From: Callipepla californica brunnescens
Lineage: Eukaryota; Chordata; Aves; Galliformes; Odontophoridae
DNA: 64,000 nucleotides
NCBI GenBank assembly: GCA_023055505.1
Contig: JALIRH010000149.1
Coordinates: 1-64,000 of the forward strand
Direction: 5' to 3'
The first letter of the stretch is position 1. Each line of letters begins with the position of its first letter. This document shows, piece by piece, positions 25,110-34,068 of this stretch. The position numbers and the translations under genes were made by a program. The notes beneath the pieces are model-generated. The model did not search any database and had not been told where the DNA came from. It saw nothing but the letters and a program-made list of their open reading frames with translations.

Positions 25110-25610
25110 TCAGGAGTGGATAGTCCAGTCCTGGGTAGCCCACTGTGCGATCCAAAGAGTGAGCCCCCTGTACACAGCCCAACTATCTGTGCAGATATTC
25201 AGGATACCGTCACCAGGTTCTTTGGTTATAACCATCCACACGGCCCGCAGCTCTGCCCACTGGCTGCTTTGACCATCCCCCTCGTCAAACCATATTGTGT
25301 CTGTGGCAGGATGGTATGCTACTGCTCTCCACTTACTTGGGTTGCCCTTGCTGGACCCATCCGTGTACCAGGCATCTTCAGGAATAGGATATTTTCCTTC
25401 CTGGACGGGACTCTTCTCTGGCGGAGCAACCAAGGCTTGTTTTGGGGCATCACTGTGATACGTCACTGGGCCTAGAATCTTTTGGAGTTCTTCTTTCAAT
25501 GGTGAGGAAGACAGACTACTCCTCTGGCTGAGATAGGCGACCCATCGTGCCACTGTCTGTGCTTGGGCCACCCCTGTCTTAGGAAGGTGGGTCAGATCTC
25601 TTACCCACCC
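25110..25610 (-). pseudogene. pol: Pol, RNase H part, closed by an in-frame TGA
   Basis: This frame continues the RT connection out of register from the upstream part and holds RNase H. Counted from the ATG at 25571, the acidic active-site residues are visible in YTDGSSKG (Asp 71), WAELRA (Glu 107) and CTDSWA (Asp 129). It stops at TGA 25110-25112. Reading on past that stop in the same frame leads directly into the integrase frame, where the fourth RNase H acid lies in NDEADTLA. The TGA therefore looks like a point nonsense mutation rather than a natural end. Confidence 0.9.
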
Positions 25611-27175
25611 CTGAATTGGAAGAGTGGTCTTAACGCCGTCTGGGTTATTGGCTCTACCGCTTGCAATGCAGTATAGGCAGCCAATAGCTGTTTTTCAATC
25701 ATACTATATCTTTCTTCTGCTCCATGCCAGACCTGAGACCAAAATCCAATGGGAGTCCGAACAGAACTCTGACGTTGCCACAGGCCCCAGCCAAAGCCAT
25801 CCTGAGTAACATGAACATCTAATTCAGCTGGGAGGGTAGGATCGAATATACCCAATGCCTGGGCTTGTTTCACCGCCTGTTTTGCTTGCTGGAAAGCATC
25901 CTGTTCTGTTCTCCCCCAATCCCATGATTGGCCCTTTTTTGTGAGTCTATACAAAGGTCTCAGCAGCTGTGCCAAATGAGGTATAAAGGAACGCCGGTAT
26001 CCCAATATACCTAAAAATTCCTGCAGCTGCTTTGCTGTTGTAGGGACTGGAAATGCCTGAACCTTATCTATGATGGCACTGGGTAGCACTTTGGTCTTTC
26101 CTGACCAGACTACCCCCAGAAATTTTACAGACAGGCCTGGACCTTGCACCTTCTGAGGATTGATAGCCCATCCTCTTTCACCTAGGTAGGCAATTAATGA
26201 ATCTGCCGCCTCTCCTACTGCTTCCAGTGAGTCGGATGTTAACAGGAGATCATCAATGTAGTGATATAGGTTGACGTTATTATTAGGTTTCCTCCAATTA
26301 GCTAGGTCACGCGCCACCAAGTTATGACAGTATGTTGGTGAATGCACGTACCCCTGTGGCAGGACCTGAAAGGTCCACTGCCTGCCTCCCCATGTAAATG
26401 CAAATTGATCTTGCGATTCTTTGGCAATCGGAATACTAAAAAATGCATTTGCCAAATCCAGGACACAATGGTAGGTCTTGATTTCTCTACTAAGTGTGTC
26501 CATTAGGGAAGCAATATTGGGTACGGCCGCATGGATGAGCGGCGTGACCTTATTTAATTCCCTATAATCTACTGTCATTCTCCATGTTCCATCCGACTTC
26601 CGCACTGGCCATATGGGGGAATTATATGGACTATGTGCAGGTCTTATAATACCTACTTTTTCTAGTTCCTGCACCGTTTTTGATATTTCTTCCTGCCCCC
26701 CCGGGAGTCTATACTGTCTTACATTAGTAATCCGGCGTGGTTTCGGCAAACAAATTGGCTCATGTTTCGCATGGCCCCTCAATACTGTCTGTATTGCCCG
26801 GACACTAATGTACCTCTGTCGAAGTCTGAACTCTCCCACAGTTGTCTGGAGAGCCAGACCCCATAAAATGTCTATGCCCAAGATGTATTCTGGAATTGGG
26901 GCAATTGACACTTTATACTCCCGGGGTGGAAGACGCCCAACCCCCAATTTCAGCCATGTTTGGGTGACCGGAATGGTCTGTCCCCCAAACCCACCAATCA
27001 TCACTCTATTGCCCTTAAATTTTGTTGGGTCTCCATATATAATTGATGTTTCCGCACCAGTGTCTACTAAAGCCATCACCTTTTGAATATTTTTATCTGT
27101 CCAATATATCTCTAATTCTACATAGGGCCTCCGGTCACATCTGGAGGCCCTAAAGGGACCAAAGTTCTTCGTCAC
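25601..27175 (-). pseudogene. pol: Pol, protease and reverse transcriptase part (frame breaks before RNase H)
   Basis: This frame (524 codons counted from a GTG) encodes the aspartic protease and the reverse transcriptase. The protease shows the catalytic VDTGAETS near residues 37-44, a Gly-rich flap (60-65) and ILGIDIL (98-104). The RT shows WRMTVDYRELNK (198-209), VLDLANAF (238-245) with the first catalytic Asp at 240, LPQG (272-275), and YIDD (306-309) with the catalytic pair. A connection segment ends in a premature TAA at 25601-25603. The frame is -1 to gag and is open back to a TAG at 27270-27272. No canonical slippery heptamer lies in that overlap, so how Pol is made is unclear. The RNase H frame resumes one base out of register just before the TAA. 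Confidence 0.93.
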
Positions 27176-28746
27176 TCCATGAAGTTCGCTAGGTCTAAGT
27201 CTTTTACCACAGGTGGTTCCGGCACTGTAGCTCGTGACACTTGTGGAGGTTTCTTCCTTCTATTTGGGACTATGAAGTCAGCCAAATTCCAAGTTGTTGT
27301 TGGTGCTGCCTGTATTATCCGTACTCCCGATTTTCTGGGAGTACTCTGAAATTTCTGATCATTTCTTAGTTGTTTCCAAAGCTGTAGCAACACATGGTTG
27401 GGTTGCCCATCGATTTTAGCAAAGGCAACCCCGGCCCGTATAAGATCATTAAACATAGTCCTCCGGGATACCCGTATGGGGCCCGATCGGGGTATCCGTG
27501 GGACAGGCTTCCTAGTTTTAATGGGGAATGCCTCAGCTTCTTCTATCATGCGGATATTGCGCCTAGTTCTTATGCGCTCCGTTTCCCCAAGGTCTGCCAC
27601 CAACTGGGCTGCCTGTTGAATGATAGCCTCCGAAGCCACTAAGGGGTTTAGTATGGAGACCAAAGTCCCATAAAGGTGAGAGGGGGCTTGCTGTAATATT
27701 AGGTCTCGCATACCTGCCGTAAATTTTTCTGTATCAGGGCTTTCGAAATTTTCCGAATACATGGCCTCTCTCATACCCAGTTCCCGGATGTATGTTTGGA
27801 GGTCCTCCATAGAGGACCATAAACCGGTATTAAGTGGAATATCAGATTTGTTAGGCCATGTTAGGCGGCATGCTGCCATCAACCAATCTATAATAGAATG
27901 ATTTTCATTAGCGTAATGGATGGCAGCATATAATCTTTGCCTCAGGGCTGGGTGTATAGTTATAGACGCTAATTTTGACATCTCTGTCCCACTGACTAAC
28001 ACACTTTCAGCTCCTGCATCCCATAACCTCAGGAGCCATGATGGTATGCTCTCTCTTGGTTTTTGATGGAACCGTTGTACTAGGTCCATCAACTCATTTG
28101 ACGTATACGGGCGAGCTGTCACATGTAAGCATGTTTCAGCAGGGGGCCATTGGTCAGGAGGCACCCCCGCTGGTCTATCTTGGACTTTTTTTGTTTTTTG
28201 AGTTATGATTGGTCGGATCTCAAACGGATCTTCCATAGATGGAGCTTCGAGATCCGATTTAGAGATCTTGGCTTCTGAAACATCCAGGTCCGCTACTTCA
28301 GGGACCTGGGTATCTTCTACTGATATGGTACGTATTTGTCTTGCTGGCACATCTAGTCCAGGCTTTTTTGTTACTAATGTGCCCAACTGTTGTTCTAATT
28401 TCTCAATTCGCTCTCTTAACAACTGATTTTCAGTTTCTATGTTTGTATTTGTTACATCTAATTTATGTAAAGCCATTATTAGAGGCCAGGCCACTGCAGA
28501 AGTGGCTAGCCAACGTTCTTTTGTAACAAGTATATCCTTATCTAGGCCTTGAAAATAATCCGTCAGCCGGGCTGGAGAAGGAGAAGCACTGCCTGTAACC
28601 CGCAGGGGTCCCCATTTTTCAATAACAGTAGCAAGACCATAATAGGGTGACCCTATAAATCCTGGAATTTGGCCGGGAATTGTTTGGTCTAAGGGAGTAA
28701 CATTCTCCCCCTTGCCCCATTTGAAAAGGTTCCAAATGAAAGACAT
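27172..28746 (-). CDS. gag: Gag polyprotein, ERV-L-like, intact 524-aa frame
   Basis: An open frame of 524 codons, starting with the first ATG after the primer site, in the correct place for gag. It should encode the structural polyprotein that forms the capsid. A heptad-like coiled coil is seen around residues 100-125 (ENQLLRERIEKLEQQL). An acidic linker follows (about 140-175), then a helical region that is a plausible capsid domain (about 205-390) with Trp and Leu rich helices. Basic patches follow at 391-430 (RIRTRRNIRM, then RKPVPRIPRSGPIRVSRR) and 496-499. No CX2CX4HX4C knuckle is present anywhere, so RNA binding may rest on the basic patches. No N-terminal Gly for myristoylation (starts MSF). 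The stop overlaps the start of the pol frame by two bases. The gag assignment rests on position and general features, because its sequence itself is not one I recognise. Confidence 0.85.
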   Translation of the reverse strand: MSFIWNLFKWGKGENVTPLDQTIPGQIPGFIGSPYYGLATVIEKWGPLRVTGSASPSPARLTDYFQGLDKDILVTKERWLATSAVAWPLIMALHKLDVTNTNIETENQLLRERIEKLEQQLGTLVTKKPGLDVPARQIRTISVEDTQVPEVADLDVSEAKISKSDLEAPSMEDPFEIRPIITQKTKKVQDRPAGVPPDQWPPAETCLHVTARPYTSNELMDLVQRFHQKPRESIPSWLLRLWDAGAESVLVSGTEMSKLASITIHPALRQRLYAAIHYANENHSIIDWLMAACRLTWPNKSDIPLNTGLWSSMEDLQTYIRELGMREAMYSENFESPDTEKFTAGMRDLILQQAPSHLYGTLVSILNPLVASEAIIQQAAQLVADLGETERIRTRRNIRMIEEAEAFPIKTRKPVPRIPRSGPIRVSRRTMFNDLIRAGVAFAKIDGQPNHVLLQLWKQLRNDQKFQSTPRKSGVRIIQAAPTTTWNLADFIVPNRRKKPPQVSRATVPEPPVVKDLDLANFME

Positions 28747-28792
28747 GGTTTGTTATTGTCTAAGTATATATATATATATATATATCGTTTTA
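28747..28792 (-). other. Very short proviral leader with (TA)n
   Basis: Only about 46 bases separate the primer site from the gag ATG. Roughly half of that is a TA dinucleotide run (about 28765-28786). Retroviral leaders usually hold packaging signals over a few hundred bases, so packaging determinants here would have to lie in the LTR-derived R/U5 or in gag. Confidence 0.75.
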
Positions 28793-28810
28793 AGCCTGCC
28801 TGGCTCGCCA
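28793..28810 (-). other. Primer-binding site, tRNA-Arg-like
   Basis: Two bases after the 5' LTR the sense strand reads TGGCGAGCCAG followed by GCAGG. This begins with the TGG required to pair with a tRNA CCA tail. From memory of vertebrate tRNA-Arg (ACG anticodon), whose acceptor end is GGCTGGCTCG plus CCA, the first 11 bases match, with one mismatch and then four more matches. The tRNA identity is inferred. Confidence 0.7.
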
Positions 28811-28812
28811 AT

Positions 28813-29149
28813 TGTAAGGCAAATAACCCCAGGGAAAGCACTTCAAGGAAGTTAGTGCGAAAGGATGGTATATTTTTGGTAGGATTTAAGTAGATGTTAT
28901 ACAAAATAATAGCAAAAGAGATTGGCTCACCTTGCTGATGGTTGAGGCTTGCCGATAACTCCACCAGGGAGGGATCTCCAACAAGAGATCCTTCCCCGCT
29001 GGTGGTCAGCCCTTAAATGGGGTCTTGGGAGAGGTGGAGTCAAACTCCACCCCTTCCAATCACACTCAGTTGTGCCCCTGCAGCTGACTCAGGGCTTGCC
29101 TCAGGTGGTCAATCAGTGGTTCAGGCCGTGATTCCACAGTTCCCATACA
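28813..29149 (-). repeat. Provirus 5' LTR
   Basis: This is the upstream LTR in the sense direction, 337 bp, with TG...CA ends. It should hold the promoter. In sense order a reversed CCAAT (29056-29060) is followed by a perfect 8-bp inverted repeat (29033-29051), then a TATA-like ATTTAAGG (29011-29020) and a 7-bp-arm hairpin (28972-28991). No AATAAA polyadenylation hexamer is visible, so the U3/R/U5 borders cannot be fixed. The only difference from the other LTR is at 28950. Confidence 0.95.
29011..29060 (-). promoter_or_regulatory. Putative LTR promoter (CCAAT, palindrome, TATA-like)
   Basis: Reading in sense, an ATTGG (complement of CCAAT at 29056-29060) is followed by the inverted repeat GGTGGAGT-3-nt-ACTCCACC (29033-29051). 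About 13 nt on is CCATTTAAGG (29011-29020), a TATA-like box. The order and spacing suit an RNA polymerase II promoter. The same arrangement, partly decayed, is seen in the related solo LTR at 31947-32304. Promoter activity is inferred. Confidence 0.55.
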
Positions 29150-29334
29150 GGGAGAAAAATGACAATTCCTGAGCTTAGGAGTTTTTTGTGTGAGCAACCA
29201 CCCATGATGGGTGGACAACAGAAGTTTCCTTTTGAAGAGAATTCTGACAACTCAGAATTGTTATCCTTCTAGTAGGGAATAAAATTTAAAAAACAGACAA
29301 AATAATTTTCAGACAAAATGTCTACTGGAAGTAA

Positions 29335-30258
29335 CAGAATTACAGAATTTTAGGGGCTGGAAGGGAACTCTAGAGATCTTCTAGTACAACCCTTCTGCCA
29401 AAGCATCTCCCTTGCCCAGGTTGCATAGCTAGGTCTTGAATATCTCCAGAGAAGGAGACTCCACAACTTCTCTGGGCAGCCTGTTCTAGTGCTCTGTAAC
29501 CTGTACTGTGAAGAAGTCCTCATGCACATTTGCATGAAACTTCCTATGCTTCAATTTGTGGCCATTTCCCCTTGTCACACACTGCTGAAAAGAGTTCAGC
29601 CTTGTCCCTTTGTTTCCTGCACCTTTGATATTTATAGACATGGATCAGATCCCCTCTGAGTCTTCTTTTCTCAAGGCTGAACAGACCCAGGTCTCTCAGC
29701 CTTTCCTCATAAGAGAGGTGTTCCAGGCCCTTTATCATCTTTGTAGCCCTTGCCGGACTCTTTCCAGGAGATCCGTCTTTTTTTGTACTGGGGAGCCCAG
29801 ATGTGGACACAATACTGCAGGTGAGGCCTCACCAGGGCAGAGTAGAGCGGGAGGATCACCTTCCTTGACCTGCTGGCCACGCTCTTTTTAATGCACCCTA
29901 GGATCCCATTGGCCTTCTTTGCCACCAGAGCACACTGCTGGCTCATGGTCAACCTGTCATCTACCAGGATACCGAGGTCCCTTTCCTCAGAGTTCCTCTC
30001 CAGCAGGTCATCCCCCAACATGTACTGGTGCATGTGGTTAGTCCTCCCAAGGTGCAAGACTCTACACTTGCTGTTGTTAAACATCATCTGGCTCCTCCCT
30101 GCCTAGCTGTCCAGACTGTCCAGATCTTACTGAATGGCAGCACAGCCTTCTGGTGTGTCAGCTATTCTTCCCAGCTTCGTATTTTCATCAAACTTGCTGA
30201 GGGTGGACACTATCTCTTCACCAAGGTCACTGATGATGATGTTGAACAAGGATCTGAG
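29335..30258 (-). mobile_element. CR1 LINE 3' fragment, about 0.92 kb
   Basis: Minus-strand CR1 starting, in plus coordinates, with the tail at ACAGAATTACAGAATTTTAGG. A 126-codon minus frame (29707-30087) keeps the thumb and C-terminal part of the ORF2 reverse transcriptase ([43 protein letters not shown]). A second frame (29544-29810) follows after a frameshift and gives the final [19 protein letters not shown] stretch. It lies about 180 bp beyond the provirus 5' LTR, and its strand matches the provirus by chance. Confidence 0.93.
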
Positions 30259-31018
30259 TTTGATAAGCATTGATATAACTTGAATGTTGTTAACTTCAGT
30301 GTAAAACAATTACTTTAAAAATTGAAGAGAAAAATCCATTGTGTTTCATGCTGAAACATGAAACATGAATACTGTTACGTGCTCCAACTTCTAAAGAAAA
30401 ACAAAAATGGGAACAATATCAACATAAGTCTGTAAAATGTAAAGTTTTGATGAATATTGTAATATATTATTTTATTTTGGTTTACTTTATTTTATACAGT
30501 CTTTTCCAACTAGCTTTAATAAATGAATAGGGAGGTAGTATGGCATGATGGTGTGGAATATTCCCAAATCATGGGAATGTGAAATTCAGCCACAAGCTTA
30601 TTATAAGTGAGAAAGAAATAAATTTTCACTAGCGCTAGAAAAAAAGTAAACTCTTCATTGGAGTATACACAGTGTTGTAAAACAGCTATTATACATGAAA
30701 TTGTATCAGTATATCTTGTTGGACAGTGTCAATACTACCACTTGAAGAAGATTCACTTTACCAATAAAATGTGTTTTACCTTAAGCACTTCAGATAGCAG
30801 ACTGGCAAACACTGGTCTGTAAACTCATTATTAAAGTTGATGTCTTTAGCCATTAAATTGTTTATCCTGAAATATGCATGCAATATTTTGTCATTCTAGA
30901 AGAGCAAATATAGAAGGTAATATCAAAAGTAAAACCTTTCACTTTCTTCATATACAATATAATACCAGTAACTGCTCAAAAAATGAAGTCATGAGTGAAT
31001 AAAAGATCAATTTTCTCT

Positions 31019-31425
31019 CCCGCTTTCTCTTCTCTTTCTAATTCACTTTCTCTCTCTTTCTCCTTCTTCCTCTCTCCCCTTCTCCCTCCCCTCCTCCCCT
31101 ACCTCTCTCTCCTCCCCTCTCCCCCCTTCCCCTCCCTCTCCTCCCCTCCCTCTCCTCCCCTCTCTGTCTCTCCCCCCTCTCTTCTCCCCCTTGTGCCCTT
31201 TCTCTCCCCATCCCTCCCCTCTCTCCCCCCTTTCTCCCCCTCCCTCTCTCTCCTCTTCTCTCCCTCTACCCCCTCCCCCTCTCCCCCATCTCTCCCTCTC
31301 TCTCTCTCTCCCTCTCCCTCCCCTTCTCCCCATCTCTCTCTCTCTCTCCTTCTCCCTCCCCCTCTCCCCCATCTCTCCCTCTCTCCCCTCCCTCTCCCTT
31401 TCCCTCTCCTTCTTTCTTTCTCAGA
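31019..31425 (+). repeat. Polypyrimidine tract, about 400 bp
   Basis: Almost all C and T on the plus strand, in irregular TCTCC/CTCCC/TCTCTC blocks. Frames across it on both strands (Ser/Pro/Leu or Arg/Glu/Gly only) are low-complexity artefacts and not genes. Confidence 0.95.
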
Positions 31426-31941
31426 AGGAAACATTCTCACTAAAATGAAGTGCTATTGCTTCCCCTTTGAGTTTCTCTGTTGCCTATCTTCTATTTATCT
31501 TAAAGATTAACTTATATAGAGAGAGTTAGCATAACAGATGAAAAAGCTTTCCTAATCTTTTTCTTCCAGGTACACCAAAAGTCAAATACTCCTTTTTTTT
31601 TTTTTTTTTTTCAGAAGTACCTAAAATTTACTCAGTTACATATGTTTGACCTTAACCTAATTAGCCCAACATAATACCTTCATGGCAAAATACTATTCTA
31701 TTTTTGAGAATTTTTACTAACTACTTTCTTATCAATTTCAGCACATAAGAAAAATGGCCCATACACAAAAGCAGGCTATTTCTAGTGGAACAGTGCATCA
31801 TGAAGTGGGAGCCATAAAGGCATGGCTGATGTTTGGAGATGCGGTTGCAGGAATTGCTTTTGGAAAATAGAAGAAAAAGCCTATACTTCGTTTCAGAACA
31901 ATATGAGGTAGAATTTATTATTCTGTGTAGATTTTGGCTTT

Positions 31942-32309
31942 AGTACTGTATGAGAACTGTTGAATCACAGCCTGAATCACTGATTGATCACCAGAGGTAA
32001 GCACTGAGTCAGCTGTGGAAGAGCAGGTGAAGGTAATTCACCTGTGCGACTAGAATGGGTGGAGTTTGGCTCCATCTCTCCTAAACCCCATTTAAGAGCT
32101 GACCACCACTGAGAAAGGTTCTCTTTTTGAAGATTGATTCCTTGTAGTTTTCTATCGTGAGCCTAGTATGTAGATGAGCATTTTTTCTCTTTATTTCAAC
32201 TGTCTCTTTTCCATCACAATAATCTATCTAACTATACCATCTACAAAGTATCTTGGCTATAATGCTATTTGGTATTATTCATAGTGTTAACCTCACACCT
32301 TACAAGTAC
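31942..32309 (+). repeat. Solo LTR related to the provirus LTR, with AGTAC target duplications
   Basis: The LTR spans 31947-32304 (358 bp) with TGTATGAG at the start and CCTTACA at the end. It is flanked by a perfect 5-bp duplication AGTAC (31942-31946, 32305-32309). Its first 170 bases align readily with the sense strand of the provirus LTR, including GGTGGAGTTTGGCTCCA and the CCATTTAAGAGCTGACCACCA TATA-like block. The 3' half is diverged. This is an older relative left by LTR-LTR recombination, in the opposite orientation to the provirus and about 2.8 kb away. Confidence 0.88.
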
Positions 32310-33060
32310 AAAACCAGATATTTGCACTGAAGATTTTTTTGACAGCAGGAGAGAATGCAAAAATGATGTGTCTGTACTAGCTGCGTTGCTTTCAGTATTA
32401 AAAACTCCTTAGCAGGAGAGAAAGCAAGAACTAGCTTTTCAGCTTGTAGAATTAGGACCAGGGAGATGGTGGATAGAATTAAGCTAATTATTTTTTCTTA
32501 CAGGCAGTGAAGGAAAACAGAGATTTGCACAGCACAGTTAATCACATCCCAGAGCAGGTTTCAAAGCAGGCTTCTAAGAAGGTTTATTGAAATAATCATT
32601 CAGTATATCATATTTTCCCTTCCTTTCCACAAAAGGTTGCAAGGGCAATAAACTCAGACATAAACATTTTAGTTGCTGTAGGCAAAATTTGTGTGTTGCA
32701 ATCCACCCTTGAAGACAAGACTAGACAGAGTCCTAGAAATGTCCTATTGAAAATAAAAGCAGTAACTTTTTATTTCCACTCTGAATTTAGACTTTTTCTG
32801 TGGAACAAGGATACTTACATCCTTTAATATCCTTGAAGAATTTTAAAAGTGTTTACCATGAGTATATAATATATCCACCACAAATGGACTTGTGAGTTCT
32901 AAATTCTTTTTCAAGTTTAAAAAGATTTTTCTTCCTTACCACTCCTATAAACATTTCTAGTTCTTTTCATATACTATTAATTCTACCTTCAAGTATCTAA
33001 AAATATGGAAATGTAAATCTTGATGTAGTGTTAGAGATCATATTTTAATTTCTCTCCCCA

Positions 33061-33124
33061 TGAGAGGAGGTTGGAGCTAGATGATTTTTAAGGCCTTTTA
33101 CAACCCAAGCTATTCTATGATATG
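33061..33124 (+). mobile_element. CR1 LINE extreme 3'-end fragment
   Basis: About 64 bases matching the CR1 3' end: GAGAGGAGGTTGGAGCTAGATG, ACAACCCAAGCTATTCTATGAT. No coding part is present. Confidence 0.75.
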
Positions 33125-33480
33125 AAATGAGACAGGTATATCTTAACAATTTCTGTCATATACATTTCTACAGATATCCATTGGCTTGAGTTCTACAGCA
33201 TCCTCAAGTAACTTCTTCCAGTGTCTTACTCCCTTGTTATCAGAATGTGTTTCCTATTTATTAATTCTTTTGTGAACAAAACTGATTTGTTTTTCCCCTA
33301 TCCTTTCTCCTTGTAGAAAACGACATACTCATCATCATTTTTATAAAACCACTTTACACATTGAAAATACTCACCCTGTCTCAGTCCCTGTCTTATCTCC
33401 TGTAGATGAAAAGAAACCAATTTCTTCAACCTTTCCCTGTGAACCATGTTTTCTAAACTTCTGTTTCTCCTTCAAACTTT

Positions 33481-33651
33481 TGAGGCTACATCTATCTTCT
33501 ACTGTAGTAGTTAAAATTATACAGTAAATCACTGGAATATTTGCAATTGAACATTAGTAATTATTTCCCATATCTTATTTCTCACATGGTCTTAGTGAAT
33601 ACCAGAATGAAATTCACTAGTTATGAATTATCATGTCTCTCTAGACTTTCA
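33481..33651 (+). repeat. Local direct duplication, copy 1
   Basis: About 170 bases beginning GAGGCTACATCTATCTTCTAC recur at 34069-34240 with scattered substitutions. Shared text includes AATTATTTCCCATATCTTA and ATGAATTATCATGTCTCT. It is not a mobile element I recognise. Confidence 0.88.
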
Positions 33652-34068
33652 TTTTTCTAAGAATGTACTATTGTTCTTACGACTCTCTTGATACAATGCT
33701 GCCTTCTGAATTATTCTGTATTTTGTAGTAACATCTTTGATTTCTTTTTCTGGGGTGCAGTGCTTTTTATTTCTCATTATTGAATTTCATCCTGTTGGAT
33801 TTCACCTTATTTCCCTTGTTTCTCAAAATCATTTTGAATTTTGATACTGCCTTGTAGGTTACTCTACCTCCCTCTTGGCTTGGGCTGAATTCATCAGTGC
33901 CTCAAAGATTAGAAGAGAAATTGATAATATTTCTGAGCTAATCAGTCTTTGAAATGAGAAATTTAAAGCAATTGCACTGAGTAAGAAACTGCTAAAATTG
34001 GTTGGGAATAAATACTTGTTTTGTTAAGTTTTTGTTGTTGTTGTTGTTTTGTTTTTGTTTTTGTTTTT

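Larger units (their letters stand above)
23158..29154 (-). mobile_element. Endogenous retrovirus, class III (ERV-L-like), env-less, near-intact, with 5-bp target duplications
   Basis: A complete provirus lies on the minus strand. Paired 337-bp LTRs at 23163-23499 and 28813-29149 begin TGTATGGG and end CCTTACA in the sense direction, and differ at one base (23300 versus 28950). GGGAG flanks the element on both sides (23158-23162, 29150-29154), a perfect 5-bp target duplication. Inside are a tRNA-Arg-like primer site, gag, pol and a polypurine tract, but no env. A 5-bp duplication, an RT whose motif pattern I recognise as ERV-L-like and a Gag without CCHC knuckles fit class III. One LTR difference in 337 bases implies a young insertion. 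Two lesions in pol suggest this copy cannot make an intact Pol. The family name is not assigned. Confidence 0.95.

Noticed and set aside
23663..25475. Plus-strand frames of 64-120 codons opposite pol
   Set aside because: Shadows of the minus-strand integrase and RNase H frames.
28689..28964. 91-codon minus-strand frame starting in the 5' LTR
   Set aside because: It is translated LTR, primer site and TA repeat, overlapping the gag start in another frame.
31043..31440. Frames of 109-171 codons on both strands over the pyrimidine tract
   Set aside because: Only Ser/Pro/Leu/Phe or Arg/Glu/Gly residues, a direct product of low-complexity DNA.
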